A DNA stretch of 64,000 nt from Hibiscus mutabilis (lineage: Eukaryota > Streptophyta > Magnoliopsida > Malvales > Malvaceae), in assembly GCA_019671005.1 (NCBI GenBank), contig CM033715.1, forward strand, positions 9,858,001 through 9,922,000, read 5' to 3'. Below are positions 24,655-38,081 of this stretch, piece after piece. The notes beneath the pieces were generated by a model that was given only the letters and a program-made list of their open reading frames with translations, was not told where the DNA came from and did no database searches. How positions within the stretch are numbered: the stretch's first letter is position 1; each line of letters begins with the position of its first letter. Made by a program: the position numbers and the translations under genes.

Positions 24655-25849
24655 CTTTCCCTTGGATATCCATGAAGATAATGTGTCTCGTTAAAACCTT
24701 ACTAAGATAAAAACTCAGTGGAAAAAAATTTTAGTGAAGGAAAAAGAGTACACACATCTTTAATACGCGTAACATGTTGCCTCATTAAAAACCTTACCAA
24801 GAAAATCCATTGGGATAAAATCTCGGTTAAGGGAAAAAGAGTGCAACGCGTATTTACTCTCCCTCATGAAAATATCACATAAGATCTTTAAATATTCATA
24901 ATTCAATCTTGAATACTATTTATCTAAAGATCGTGAGGGATGAAACTTTGGAGTAATATGTTCCATGATATATCCATGATGTATACACCTTGCATTATCT
25001 CTACACAAGATAGCTTTGTATCATATCTTGTGAAAGTAAATCACATATCTTCTGGATATGTTGGGTCAATGGTCTTAGCCAAACACATTTTTTGGCTTGC
25101 CTCGTGCGTAACAATTATTTCTACAAGATTTGAGGAGGCATCGACAAATATATGAAGATCTAAAGGTAACGATCTTTGTATATTCATGGATATTTCTTGA
25201 CCAACTAATATATGGTGCTTCAAGACCAAGAAAAGATATAATTATCTTTATTCACATCCAACAATCTTATAATTACTGGGATACTCAATAAATATGTTTT
25301 ATCCATATTGAATCTTCTTTAAGATTCTTTCAGCTTATGTACATTCATAGACAAAAACACATGTGCTTGATCTTTAGGTCAAGACAAAACCACATCTCAA
25401 AATTCTTTTTCTCAAATACTTTCATTAAATACTTTGAAAGCTTTTCATGAGTTTCCAATTTGAAGCTCTTCATGAGTTCTAATGATATTCAAATTATCAT
25501 AATGAATCTTGATCCAAACTCCTTTATAAAATACATAAGGAAATATGACCATTCTTACAGTATTTCCTCAATTAGTACTTATTAAGGCGATTATACCAAA
25601 TGCGCCAAAATATAAATATTTAAGGGGCATATCTAAATCAATTTTCTCAGAAATTTCCAAATGCTTCTCGCATTTTAAATCCGTCAATGATAACTTTCCT
25701 TTTATAGGGATCCACAAAATGATTAGACGCATATAAAATATTTCATAAACTACTAAAGTAATTGCATCTACCATGAAGTAATTAAAACTCTTCATAAATT
25801 ATAATTCAAGTCGTATTTATGACTACTTATTTGTGCCTCACTTGCATTA

Positions 25850-26370
25850 CACCTTTAGGTGTTTAGACTGTTGGTCCAAAAACTTCTCTTTTAGAAGTTC
25901 AAATCATCTTTCTACATTGGCCAATTCAATATCTATATTTTTGAATAGATTTCTACACATGATCCTCATTTTGTTCCTTTACTTCTATAGAAACATTGTT
26001 TGAAAAATCGTTGTCGACAACTTTTCTATTTCGGTTCCATTCTCGTAGTGACATAACTCATCGAGATCTCTTCAAGATTTCAATCTTTATTTCAGGTACC
26101 TGAAACTCATCAAGAGTTTTATTATTAGTTATGTCTTGGGTCTCTTCAGGAGGCCTTCAATATATGACCATCTCATACTACTTTTCATTTATAAGAATTT
26201 TGATCATTGGAACCAGCTTCAACTATCATACTCCATGCATGATTTACATCCATTCGCTCTAACATGTATTCAAATTTAGAGCATTTTCAGCTGGTATATG
26301 AGACTTGATTACTCTCATTAGGTCAGTAAATATGTCTGGCAGTTGACATACAATAACTTGAATTATCTTA
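25850..26370 (-). pseudogene. Copia polyprotein remnant (integrase to reverse transcriptase junction)
   Basis: Minus-strand translation in shifting frames gives QLPDIFTDLMRVIKSHIPAE, then ERMDVNHAWSMIVEAG, and further along REVFGPTV. These are the conserved words of the hinge between integrase and reverse transcriptase in one group of plant copia elements. Stops are frequent, so nothing functional is encoded. Confidence 0.7.
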
Positions 26371-26846
26371 TGAATTTTAAGTTCATATTCGAGGATCTAA
26401 ATAATGATAATTCATTTCCTTCTTTATCCAGCTGATTATTCTCTCCCCTTGATGTTGAGGAAAAAAATCATCTCATAAATGATTCTCCAATTAATGTTTA
26501 AAAATTTAAACATAAAATTAGACTCGTACTCAATATATATTCTCAACCCTTTTTATTTACCCATTTTGTGTGTTATGGTGGAGTAATTCATATAGCACAT
26601 TCAAAAATTATAAAATGGGAAATGTATGGCTTCTGACCAAAACCAATCATAACGGGGAGTTTATTATAACTCGTTGGCTTTATGCGTATAAGTGTTGCTA
26701 TATGTGAAATATCTTATAGATAATTTTGTTCTCATAGTTTAGCTATTAAAGAGGAGACATCCAATTAAAATTTTGCTAAACTATATTTTTCATAATCAAT
26801 AGGCTTTGTAACAACTGATATAGCCTAAAATATAAACCCACTAGCT

Positions 26847-27480
26847 TTTGCAAGACGAATAGTCTAACGGCATAACCTGAATCCTTTTATAATCAATCTC
26901 ACAAACTTTTGGTTGTAAGTTGATAAAACAATGTAGATGCATCTACTAAAATCATATGAAACTTTCCACATTTGTGGATAAATGGACCCATATTTCATTT
27001 AGATATGCAAGACATGCAATCTCAACTTTAGTACAAGAACTTCAAGTTCTTTTGGTAAGTGAGATCTTAATCATTTTCTTTGAGAACAAGCAACACAAGA
27101 ACTTCAAGTTCTTTTGGTAAGTGAGATCTTAATCATTTTCTTTGAGAACAAGCAACACAAGAACTTCGTGTTCTTTGCAAGACGAATAGTCTAACTGCGT
27201 AATATGAATCCTTTTATAATCAATCTCACAAACTTTTGGTTGTAAGTTGATAAAACAATGTAGATGCATCTACTAAAATCATATAAAACTTTCCACATTT
27301 GTGGATAAATGGACCCATATTTCATTCAGATATGCAAGACATGCAATCTCAAATTTAGTACAAGTTCTTTTGGTAAGTGAGATCTTAATCATTTTCTTTG
27401 AGAACAAGCAACACAAGAACTTCGTGTTCTTTTAGTAAGTGGAATTTAATCATTTCCTTTGAAAACAAGCACCACAAGAA
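26847..27480. repeat. Nested tandem duplications inside the old copia element
   Basis: A block of about 327 bases starting TTTGCAAGACGAATAGTCTA is repeated (26847-27173, then 27174 onward). Inside it a 62-base unit starting ACAAGAACTTC repeats at 27033, 27095 and 27157, and diverged units recur at 27412 and 27474. The copies differ at few positions, so the expansion followed most decay of the element. Confidence 0.85.
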
Positions 27481-29880
27481 CTTCAGGTTCTTAATAAATG
27501 TGCATATAAATCCCAATAGCTTTCACATCATTATTGATCAGGATGGTCTAACAGATCATGTCGACTATATATACATGTGTATATATCTCTGAATTTGTAA
27601 ACTTCTTGTTTACCATAACATGTGATTCAATCTCACTTGTACATGTGTGGTACAAATTTTGAAGTACAAGTTTCTTTGAAATTTTATAATACATTGTCTA
27701 CCAAAAATTGTTCATTTGAATAGTAATATATTTAGCTCTCTTAGAGCTTTCAACGGAAATTATTCTTTTGGTAGCAATATATAACTCTTCTAGAGCTTTC
27801 AACTGACTTTTTGGTTACCATAACTTATATCCAAATTGGCTTATTTCAAATGCCAATTGATAGCATATGTTATCTATAATTCCCGAAATATTATTTTGCG
27901 AACTCATATTGCTCTCTTAAAATTTTCACTTCTAGTGGTGACGATATCATTACAATTAGCGATTATTATTACAATATTCGCAATGTTGCACTTTTCATAA
28001 TGTGCTTTCTCTCGAGAACTTATTGCTCTTCTAGAGCATCAATATTTTTAGTACTTTGAGATATAGTACTCACATAATTCCCTTGCATTTAAATGGGAAA
28101 ATATATCTTATGTTTCTGTTGAGCATAAATCGTCACCATAGATTGTATTTGACAAGTAATCATGTGAAACAAAATAAATAAATGTCATAATATATATATA
28201 TATATACAAACCAATATAAAACAAAGATTTAATCCTCATACGCGGCATTGTTAAACCAGTTCACAAGGTCTTTTAGAAACCTTCTTTGAGACCAGTAGCC
28301 TCGTAGAACGGGATGTCCAGCCAATATATTTAGATTAAACCAACAGAAACAGATAACATATTAACTAATTAAAGAATATATTTGCGGCATTAAATTAATA
28401 TATAAAGCGCAAATAATTAATGCATAAAGTAAATAAATATAAAATAAAATAAATTAAAAGATCAATAATTCTCTTCAAGGTTATGAGAATAATTATAAGA
28501 CGATATATTTCTTTCAAAGGTTATAAGGAAATCAACAACGTCCAAATGAGTTGGACCAATATCATCTTCTTTATTTTCGCAAACAAAATTTGCTTCCATT
28601 TTCTTTTCTTTATCAATCAATGCTTGTTGATTTTTCAGCGTACGACAAGTACGAGACCAATAGTTTATAACGTCACATTGGTAATAAAAAGGATTTCACT
28701 TCCTTAGAATGATCTTTATTATTCTTGTCATCCTTATAACCTCACTACCAGTGGGTAGAAGTATTCTTAAAATGATCATATTTTCCATGTCTATATTCAT
28801 AGCTTCAATCGCGACCACAACTATTAATGTGATCTTTATTATTTCCATAATATAATCTCACATTCACTTCAGGGAATGGAGTGGAGCCAGTGGGCCTTTA
28901 AAACTTTTTTTTTCATGATATTGTGTCTGAGGACAACATTATTTGCGCGAAAAGTTTAGTATATTTTTATTAACATATCCTCATCATTGATAATCGCATA
29001 GAATAAACATCATGCTTGCCTTAACTTCAGGGAATGCCTCCCACAAAATTTTTTGGATCAAGACGAATTTTCGTAACTTGAACTTGAGAGAAATCTATAG
29101 TCAAGTTTTTCGACATAGAAAAATTATTGCTTTCGACCAAATATAGATTTTATAATAGTCTTCTTGTAGATTCAAAATCACCCTGATTTATTGCACTTTA
29201 AAATCGTAATTTAAAGAATAAAAATAAAAATAGAGTTTACCGATATTGATTTTCCTCTTGAGGACAATAGAGATATAGCAAATGACCAAGACAGCTTCTC
29301 ATAATTTCTTTATGTCATGTCTCTTTCCAAGCCATTTAAGGACATGTAAAACTCAAAATATGATTAAAAATATAAACTCTTGTTTATAGAATAACGTAAA
29401 TAAAAATTGATCTTAATATAAACATATTGAAGAAACATACCTCTTTAGATTTTATCTTGATTCAAGCCATAATTTTTAAGCCATTGAAGCATATCATGTA
29501 AAACTCAAAACATGGTTAAAAGCATAATCTCTCATCAAATAAATAGCACAAACTTCCGATCATTCATTATTATTTATTAAGCAGACTAACAAATAAATAA
29601 TTTTATTTTTTAAAGCTTTCATTGAAAATACTCAAAAACCGTGTGCAAGGGGATGTTAATTGTTTCAATAAAACAAACGTGAATAGATGGCTACATATTA
29701 TTGTTTTGTTAGGTTCGTTTTATATATTTGAGTGACAACACGAACATAAACTTGATGTCATAATTAATCAATCAGTAAAACAATATATAGATAAATGGAA
29801 CATACCAGATGTAGTCGCAAAATCAAATTAAAATCCTTTTCGAGAACCACCAACAAGAACCATAATAATCGAGCGAAATC

Positions 29881-29892
29881 GTGTTGATAACG
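29881..29892 (-). other. Primer binding site of the old copia element
   Basis: Minus strand CGTTATCAACAC next to the inner end of the 5' LTR; close to the TTATCAGCACG form common in plant copia elements. Confidence 0.55.
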
Positions 29893-30108
29893 TGTTGTGA
29901 ATAAAGTAAAAAACAAGAACAAAATAGATGAACAAGAACAAGATGTGAGACAAAGAGAGAGACTTGTATTATATTCTCAAAGTAAGGTTGTATACAATGC
30001 TTTCCAAAATTTATATTTATAGGCATAAGATGAAAACCCTAATAATAAAGTACATTAAAGTCTCATTTAATATATGGATATCCACCATAAATAAAGATAT
30101 TCATAACA
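29893..30108 (-). repeat. 5' LTR of the old copia element
   Basis: Direct repeat of 24440-24654, about 93% identical by eye. The plus-strand end TATTCATAACA is followed by CATTG. Confidence 0.85.
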
Positions 30109-30113
30109 CATTG

Positions 30114-32390
30114 GACTTAAATGATTTTTTTTTGAACATGCTGGTGTGATTATATAGTTATATATGTTCAGTTTTTTTAACCTTTTAATGACGCACACAT
30201 AGTATAATTAATCTTTTCACTATTACCATTAATAATTCAAGTATTTTTTGTGTGTGTTGTTCCGGCATATAATAAATTTGAAGTTTAAAACAAACAAAAA
30301 TTATCAAATTAAGTATAATTAATCTTTTCACTATTACCATTGATGACGTGTTTCATAAAAAATGTCCACTACCCAGAATTTCGTGCCATGCAATTAGTAA
30401 ACAGTGATTGAGATTGATTTTAGTGTTGATTAAAATTTAATTTGTAATAATGGTTCTATGATTAAAATGACAGGAAATTATACTATGAAATTGTTACAAC
30501 TTAAAATGTACGTGTATGGTGCTGATAAAATATTTAAGGTTTAATATAATTTTATTTTTTATTTTTAATTATCGTTTTAATCAAATCGCAAAATATATTT
30601 AAAAAATAATAGTGAACTCAGTTTGACGAGATAATAGCAGATTTTTTAATGAAAATATTTAATTTTTTCAACTTTATAAATTTGTTTATAATATATAACA
30701 TATTATTTTATAACTTCATATATTTTTTTAGTTTCACTTGATTTTTAAAATTTTTAATAGTGCTTTTACTTTTAATAATTATTTTTTGTATTTTATAGTT
30801 TTGAACATTTTTGATTTCTTAATTTTTGTTTAATTATTACACAAATTAACTAAACACTCAAACATTCTAAAAAATCAATCAAAACATTGAACTTTCTAAA
30901 AAAATCAATATCATCCCTTGACACATCATCATTCACATGTAAACTACAACAAGTATAGTGGATGTCATCGTCCAACACTATTAATGTCACATCAATACAA
31001 TAACTATTAATGTTGGTCAAAAGGAAAAAAAACAATACAATATGCGAGTCAGAAAGCCTAATTGAGTATAATTTTTACATAGGAACAATTGATTATTTTA
31101 TGCGATTTCGAAGGTACCCTTTTAATAAATTTTAAAATTATTTATTATTTTTAAAAATAATGTAATAGTTTATCATAATTTATCGATTATCGATCTATCT
31201 AAAAAGATAATCCTTTGTCTTTGAAATTTTATCATTAAAATTTTATTTTAATTTTTTGAGTCGAGTTATTCACGTATATGTTCAAATTTAATTGTAAATA
31301 TTTATAATGTTATAGTACTGACTGGTTTGAATTTAAACGGTTTTCTATATCCATATACTAAATCCATATATATATATCTTCATATTTTTTACACAAGTGT
31401 TTGTAAGATTTATAATATTATTTAATAAATAAAATATCATATAACCTATAAATATATTCATAAAGAAGAGATTTTGAGGAAAAATACGGATGGAGTGTAG
31501 ACAAGTCAAGTACTTGATGGGAAAAATAATTTGCAAAAGGTTACAGCCAAATGACTAAATTGAATAAAATATAAAGTTGAGAGACTAAATAGTAAAATGG
31601 AGAAAATTTATTTTCAAAAATAAAATTGAAGTTACATAGTTATTCGAATTTTATTTGAAATTGTTTAGAATTGGATCAAATTTATGAAATTCTATAAGAA
31701 TTTATAAACTTTAAGTAGAGTAAAAAAATTCAATATTTTTTAGTCGAATTAAGTTTTGTTCATCTCTATTTCCATGTTGGATTGTGATTTCAATTTTACC
31801 GGGCTTGGGGCCCATTTTCTCAATATTGTTATATTTCCCTTTGGGCCTTTGGTCAGTTGTACCCTTTACATTTTAATGAAACACATCCTTTGATAAACAA
31901 ACATACCAGGCCCCACATAGACACCACAAGTGTTTTGGTCTAATAACAATTTTAGTCTAAGTAGTTTAAATTCTATTCAATTAAGCCTTAACCTTTAATT
32001 TTTTATTTAAATATTTGCTAGGTCCCTGATTTTTTTTTGAAGTTAGATAACTTGGTCTCTCTTAGCATTTGATCTTTATTTTGTCCCTAGTCATAACATA
32101 AAGAAAAATTAATATGGATCTAAACTTTTTTTTAAATAGAAACAGTTAGTTTTATTAAAAAAAGGAAATATTCAATATTACAAAAAGGGTTTACAATCAT
32201 AATTATAAACTAAATACATAATTTGGACATTTTTCTACAAACAAAAAAAACTAGCGACCGGAGATCATACAAAGTGTCAAAGACCATACAGAGAAAAAGT
32301 AAAAAAAAAACTAACCAAAAGACTCGAACAAAAGATAGATATGAACAGATTTGATTGCAACAACAAACGAACTACAAAAAAGAATCAAAC
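30114..32390. other. AT-rich intergenic DNA
   Basis: Long A/T runs and short repeats (for example AGTATAATTAATCTTTTCAC near 30201 and 30312). No RNA gene and no frame resembling a protein. Confidence 0.55.
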
Positions 32391-33188
32391 TAGGGGTGTT
32401 CAAATTCGGGTACCCAGTTCTTCGGATATCATATTTGTCGGCCTGTGAGTACTGGGCACCCGCTAGTCGGGTACCGGGTTCCATTTTTTTTTGCTTTTTG
32501 TAATTCAAAAAAAAAAATTAAAAAAATAAATAGGAAATAAATAAAACATAAAAAGTTTATAATGTATAATCCAAACAAAAAAAATAGTGATTTGAAGTTT
32601 ATAATCATAAAAAAGATATTAAAATATTGATCTTGATCGTAATTTTTTCTTCGAATCTCATATTTTATCAGTAAAGAGAAAGAAATGAGTATACAGCTCA
32701 CTACTAATGCACAACAGCAGTAGTATCATGGTGAATGATCTCCTTTATTTCAATCGGTAGATCAAGAAACCGTGTGAACCCAACTTGGAGACTCAAGACC
32801 AGCGCCCAGCTTCGCCATTTTGTCTACAGCAGCATTGCATTCGCGACCAATACAATTGAATCTAATTAGCAAGCACAAGGACATCGTAAGCCTCCTTCTT
32901 GTTTGATTCTTACCTAATAAATTTAGGGATTTAAATTTAGTTTATGGATAAAAATATTAAAAATCCTAAAATAAAAAGATATATTAAAATTATTATATAT
33001 ATATATATTAAAAGTACTAGGTCGGATCATGTATCCAGTTACAAAAAATTCGGCCCAAACTTGGCCCGTCTACCTAAAAAAATCACAGGTCAAATAATTT
33101 TTTTATAGAAAAATACCTGATTTTTAGGGTTTAGGTTGCCGGGCCTATGAGCCGGATCACCTGAATCTAGTATTTTTGAACACTTCTA
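32391..33188. mobile_element. Possible non-autonomous hAT-like element
   Basis: Left end TAGGGGTGTTCAAA and right end TTTGAACACTTCTA are inverted copies with one or two mismatches. TAGGGGTGTTCAAA is a common hAT-type terminus in plants. Subterminal GGGTACC/CGGGT words occur at both sides. No 8-bp target duplication was found, so the borders are less secure than for 62771-63612. Confidence 0.5.
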
Positions 33189-33520
33189 GATCTACCTACT
33201 GAAAGACTACCGACAATAACAAATCAGAACCGATCATCTAGTATGAATCTAAACTTGAAATTAAAAGATGAATAAAAACTCGCAAAACATAATACTTGTT
33301 CAAAATAAATAAATAAATATAAAAGTTACCAATGAAGTTATAGTAAAGGCAAATTGACTTGTTTTTTACCAGCACTTTAACGAGAAGGACATCACAAAGA
33401 ACAGCATAAAGAACCTTAGCATCATTTGGCCCGCGATATCTTGGTTTGGTCTCATTGAATCTTCCAATATTCGAATCAACGTACGAACACCCAAATACAC
33501 ATATATCATATAAATCCCAA

Positions 33521-33554
<34 letters not shown>

Positions 33555-34317
33555 TAATCATTTTACCAATCATTGACATGTTCCATTGGTGCATGAAAAG
33601 AGAGTAGATATCACACATCTTTGGCAAGCTCATTCAAGCTACGGATGTTTTATCGACTTAGAGTGTTTGATTTCGTATATGGAAAACATTCGATTTGATT
33701 CGATTCAATCTAATCCCAAAATATATATGATTTACGTAAGGTTTTGATTTTTTTTATATTAATTCTAACCTCAGATAAAAAAAATGTTAATGTCATTTAA
33801 TTATTAGAACGATGAAACTTTCGACGATTTTAAACACTTCATATTCACAAATTTTGGAATTTACCTATGCATATTATCCCTATATACCTTACGTTTTCCT
33901 CTAGGCCTTTCCCGCCTACACCTTGTATTAACTAATGAAAAGGTCAAATTTTATTTAAAGTTCCTACGTTAAGCAACTTTTTTTATATATAGAATTAGTC
34001 CCTCTAATCTGATTATTTTTAGTCTTCTACTACTTTCAAAACATTTATTCACCTTGATGGTAAATTGATGTGATTTATTTCTTTAATATACTGTAATTGT
34101 CAATTTCCCTTAGCATATTCTCCCCTAGTAGCCTATATGCCTTTAGTTTTCCTTAGACCTTCCCACCTAAAAGGTGCCATTCTTTTTAGTGATTCATTTT
34201 CAATTGCTTGTGGATGAGATTTCTAATTCATTTGTTCATTCAAATTATGATTTCAGTTTCTCTATTATATTTAAATTTTAAATTCAGTCTATGTGTAATT
34301 TTTTGGTTGTCTTCCAG
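33189..34317. other. AT-rich intergenic DNA with microsatellite
   Basis: Nothing recognisable apart from the (ATT)n tract. Free of plausible coding frames. Confidence 0.5.
33523..33554. repeat. (ATT)n microsatellite
   Basis: About ten ATT units. Confidence 0.85.
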
Positions 34318-34458
34318 GTTCTCACAGCTTTGCCCTGACTAATTTAGATCGATCTGTATTGCACACCTGATTTTGGTGAGTCTGTATACATAAAACCTCG
34401 AACTCGATACCTATTTAAACGATATCAAACTGCTTACCACTTAGACCAACCATGTTGG
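34318..34458 (-). repeat. tRNA-derived SINE, copy 1
   Basis: The minus strand reads TTGGTCTAAGTGGTAAG (Pol III A-box-like) and then TATCGAGTTCGAGG (B-box-like), with a similar layout to the copies at 35345 and 38262. It resembles a tRNA head followed by an unrelated body. Borders are approximate; no target duplication was determined. Confidence 0.65.
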
Positions 34459-35344
34459 TGAAATTCAATCTGTACTTCGATATGGTATAATTTGATATCT
34501 TTTAACTTTTATAAAGATAGTCCAAGAAGTTAACAAACTTTAAAACATTTTGGTCCTCTACTATAAGATTTAGTTTGTATACTTTAATTTGATCATTCTA
34601 CTTTTATATTAACTTTAGTTATTTTAAATAGTTAACGACATTCATTATTATTAAAAAGTTGAAGTGATTTTTTTAATTAAAAACACTCGTTCCAACACAA
34701 AAGAAAAACGAAGCCAAACAAAATTGAGGTTTAAATAGTTAATATTATGGTGTCAAAATGTTTTTATCATTTTAAAGGGACTAAACAACAAATTTATCAT
34801 TTTTGGGAACCAAGTCCCTGTGTCAACATTATTAATTAAAAAGGCATTTTAAGAAAAATTCTCGTATTGGACTAGCATGAAATATTTTAACTGAGTTGAA
34901 TTTGTTAAAAATAAAAATTTTAAGTACTAAACGTCCAATTGAGTCGTTTTAATATATATTTCATAAGAAGATATCTCGACTTATAAAAGTTTGCATCCTA
35001 AAAAAATAATCGTCATAAGTACAATATTATTTTAATCGGAATACTTAACTGATAATATTATAAATAAAGACATCAAATTATATCAAAGTAAAATACATCC
35101 ACTAAATTATTTTCTTCGAAAAAAAATACATCCACTAAATCACCAATTTCAACATTTGAAAGAGATTATAATGGAATAAAGAAATTATACTTTATTGTTT
35201 TGCTGCTGATGCAAATATGCAATATTGTTAGTGGACTCTTGTTGAATTTTTTCCTTCAATATAAAGTTGCAGATTCCTGGTTCTGTGGCAGTAGTAGTAG
35301 TCTCTTTACCTGCTAAAAAAAAAAAATCCCTAGTTTCGAAGTCT
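34459..35344. other. Spacer between SINE copies
   Basis: AT-rich, without recognisable gene or repeat. Confidence 0.45.
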
Positions 35345-35508
35345 TTGTTTTGATTAATCCGGATTGACCTGCATCATACACTTAATTTTGGTGGTTGAGT
35401 CTTCCAACGGCGATTTTTTGCATATACAAGACATCAAACTCGAAACTTGCTTAAGCGATAATAAGCTGATTACCACTTGGACCAATCCGTTGATATAAAA
35501 CAAAAATT
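35345..35508 (-). repeat. tRNA-derived SINE, copy 2
   Basis: The minus strand reads TTGGTCCAAGTGGTAATCAG and then TTTCGAGTTTGATG, more diverged at the B box than the other copies. Same orientation as copies 1 and 3. Confidence 0.6.
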
Positions 35509-37050
35509 CTTTAAGAGGCCATCAAAATCCTCCATTAATAAAACTTACTAAAATAATCAGATTACACAAACCTAATATTTTGCTCCAAATTCAAAGGAAG
35601 GCGACCATTTAGCAAAAGAAGCAAAGTCCTTGGTAGAGGGGAAAAAAAGCAATCCACAGTCCACAGATATTACTTTCAAAGGGATTAGATTGAATGATAA
35701 GGATTCCTAATATCCAAAAGCATCACTTTATTTCTTTTAATCCTTGTTTTTTGTACTAGAAAGCTGCGTGCGTAATTTTCAACCAATCATCACATGCAGC
35801 CCCATTAGCATCATTGAATATGACCTCCTGCAACTTGACATTCCTACTTTGTTCTATGCTAAACCTCACACGTACTGTGTTAACGATGTCTAATTCTCTG
35901 GTTTACATTCAATTTCTGAGTTAGTTCTATGGCACCTTGTTGAATCATGTGAAAGCACTGCAAAGGTCCTTGTGCTAGGGGTTCTGATGTTGTAAATGGA
36001 AAAAATTGAGTTGGTAAGATTGCCACCATAATGAGTCTCTGCAAAATCCAATCTGGTCGGATACTAGTTGCAGGGGGAATAGGCCCATATAGGTTGGGGC
36101 TAAGTCTAGCTCAACTTGCAGAGCTCAAAATTCTTTTTCTGTTGTTGTTAAAACTTGCAGCTTGAATTCATGGTGTGTCATCCCACCGCCCTCTTGAATT
36201 CTGATGCTTTCTAGAATATGACTTGTTATTCCCAACCAGATATTTAAGTCTCTAGTCTTGGTGTCCTTTTCTGATTTTGAGTTTTATTCTCAGTGAAGAT
36301 ATCAGGTTGATTAATCAAAAACGGCATTACTTTCACAATCTTAACCTTCCATTTCTGTTGACACAAACTGTAAATAATGCTCAAGTTGACAACAGTACTG
36401 GACATGCACAGCTATTTTGCATATGCTTCCATATAATATAATCACCTCCAAAGGAAGATCTTTTCATCTTAAGAGATTACTTGATATATACATATATATT
36501 GTTTTGAGCTGATATTTTTGGGGCCAAACCAAGAAGTCCACAAAGGATGGCTCCGGGCAATGAAAGATTCGGTGAATGAATCTGGATCCTCATCATTGGA
36601 GGGTACATAGTATGGACCAGCTTTCCATTTCTATGAACCATATATGGATACCCCTTGCTTTATTCTTTTATCTGATAAATCAGCGTTTTTGCATCAAACA
36701 AATCACCATCCACTGTTATTTACATCCTCTCATCTTAACATTTACACATTAATTGCCTTGTAATCAATAAACAGGCTTTACTTGGTTATTCTAAGGAGAA
36801 GAATAAAGATCAAATCATTAGCAGAATAATATAAGCCAAGAAAAGGACTTGAAATGCTAGCACATGTATATTTTTTACTGCTCTTTTTTTTTTTACTTAT
36901 TCTCTTGCATTTCAGTTTCTTCTTCTTCTTCTTCTTCTTCTTCCTCCAGCAATTTTTGTGGTTCCAAATGAAACAAATCACTAAAATTCTACAAATTCTG
37001 TTTGCAAGATTTCTACGCCAATTGATAGATATCATATAGCCCCACTCCAG
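35509..37050. other. Upstream region of the RADIALIS-like gene
   Basis: No convincing ORF. It contains a CTT-rich microsatellite at 36916-36945, which generates spurious Lys-rich or Phe-rich frames. The last several hundred bases are probably the promoter of the gene at 37156. Confidence 0.5.
36916..36945. repeat. (TTC)n microsatellite
   Basis: About nine TTC units, 110 bases upstream of the RADIALIS-like TATA box. CT-rich tracts are common in plant core promoters. Confidence 0.85.
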
Positions 37051-37054
37051 TGGC

Positions 37055-37061
37055 TATAAAA
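37055..37061 (+). promoter_or_regulatory. TATA box of the RADIALIS-like gene
   Basis: TATAAAA, 95 bases before the start codon; implies transcription from about 37087. Confidence 0.65.
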
Positions 37062-37155
37062 GAGCAGCCATTGCCAACTCTTTTGCTCATACCAATTTTC
37101 ATTGTAGTTTGTGCCATCTATTTCATCACTTGTTTTTGCCTAAGTGTTTGATATA

Positions 37156-37398
37156 ATGGCATCGACCTCAATGTCCTCCCGTGGGTCTGGTTCATGGACA
37201 ACCAAGCAGAACAAAGACTTCGAAAGGGCTTTGGCTGTTTACGACAAGGACACCCCCGACCGTTGGTACAACGTTGCCAAGGCGGTCGGAGGGAAAACTG
37301 CCGACGAAGTTAAGAGGCACTATGAGCTGCTCGTGGCCGATGTCAAGTACATTGAGTCTGGCCAAGTTCCCTTCCCCTATAGGTCCTCTGCAAATTAA
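37156..37398 (+). CDS. RADIALIS-like single-repeat MYB/SANT protein
   Basis: Eighty residues from ATG 37156 to TAA; an in-frame GTG lies four codons upstream, but the ATG is the family start. One SANT/MYB repeat covers about residues 11-64, with Trp14, Trp37 and Tyr56 as core aromatics (SWTTKQNKDFERALAVYD, DRWYNVAKAVGGKT, VKRHYELLVADV). The conserved tail IESGQVPFPYR follows. RADIALIS in Antirrhinum competes with a MYB activator for partners in flower asymmetry, and RAD-like proteins act as small nuclear regulators; which paralogue this is cannot be told. Coding sequence intact, with a TATA box upstream and an intron in the 3' UTR. Confidence 0.95.
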   Translation: MASTSMSSRGSGSWTTKQNKDFERALAVYDKDTPDRWYNVAKAVGGKTADEVKRHYELLVADVKYIESGQVPFPYRSSAN

Positions 37399-37405
37399 CC
37401 CAAAG

Positions 37406-37700
37406 GTATTCCAGACATTTATGTTTTACCTTCTCAACTCTTAATTCTAGTTCTGTCGCTGATTCTCGTGTCAGAAACCAGTATATCGGTGACAAAATAT
37501 CTCATTCTCATTTTATAACCATTTCCATGCCATCAAAAGTAAGCTAAGTGCATGTTGTCTTTTTACATGAGGACCCATTTACATAGGGTTTTTTTCTTTC
37601 TTTCTGTCTGAGCTTTTGTCTCATGTGGTGCACTTTTCACATTGCTCGAAATGCTGCAGCTTCCATTATTTTATGTCTAAACCTTTGTTTTGGTATGCAG
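37406..37700 (+). other. Predicted 3'-UTR intron of the RADIALIS-like gene
   Basis: CAAAG|GTATTC eight bases after the stop codon and TTGGTATGCAG|GATTC at 37700 make a GT-AG intron of 295 bases with a T-rich 3' end. RAD-like genes often have an intron at the end of the coding region. The stop lies close to the donor, so transcript decay is not expected. Confidence 0.6.
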
Positions 37701-37991
37701 GATTCTGTTGCATGTCGGCTACAATAAAGATGATCATCTGCTACTACTAGTATTAAGTTATAAAGAAGAAACCGCCATTAATGACTATCTTCTAAGTTTT
37801 GTTGTGCTCTTATATTTTATGTTTCCAGTACTAGAATTGTACGAGGAACACTTCCTCCCTCTGTGTTTTTCTTGTCAAACTATCTCTTATTCGAATCGAT
37901 ATATATATAATTTTAGCCGGTACTAGTGCTTTTATTTCCGCTACAAACAACTAAATAATTGCAAGCTCATACAGAAAATGGTGACAGATTT

Positions 37992-38081
37992 TTTACGTTA
38001 ATTTCTTAATATAAGAACACGATGAGAACTGTGATGTTTACGTTAATTTTTTAATATAAGAATACGATGAGAACTGTGATC
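37992..38081. repeat. 45-bp tandem duplication
   Basis: Two adjacent copies beginning TTTACGTTAATTT and ending GAACTGTGAT, differing at about three positions. Located 3' of the RADIALIS-like gene. Confidence 0.85.

Larger units (their letters stand above)
24440..30108 (-). mobile_element. Old Ty1/copia LTR retrotransposon
   Basis: Two direct LTRs of about 215 bp (24440-24654, 29893-30108) begin TGTTGTGAATAAAG and end TATTCATAACA on the plus strand. By eye they differ at about 14 positions plus one indel, so the insertion is moderately old. The orientation is minus: a TTATCAACACG binding-site-like sequence abuts the right LTR and an AAGGGAAAG purine tract abuts the left LTR. The flanks AATTG and CATTG fit a 5-bp duplication with one mismatch. 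Copia polyprotein traces remain near 25850-26370; elsewhere no frame of useful length survives. Confidence 0.85.

Noticed and set aside
36778..37039. Lys-rich and Phe-rich frames
   Set aside because: Generated by the TTC/T-rich microsatellite upstream of the RADIALIS-like gene.
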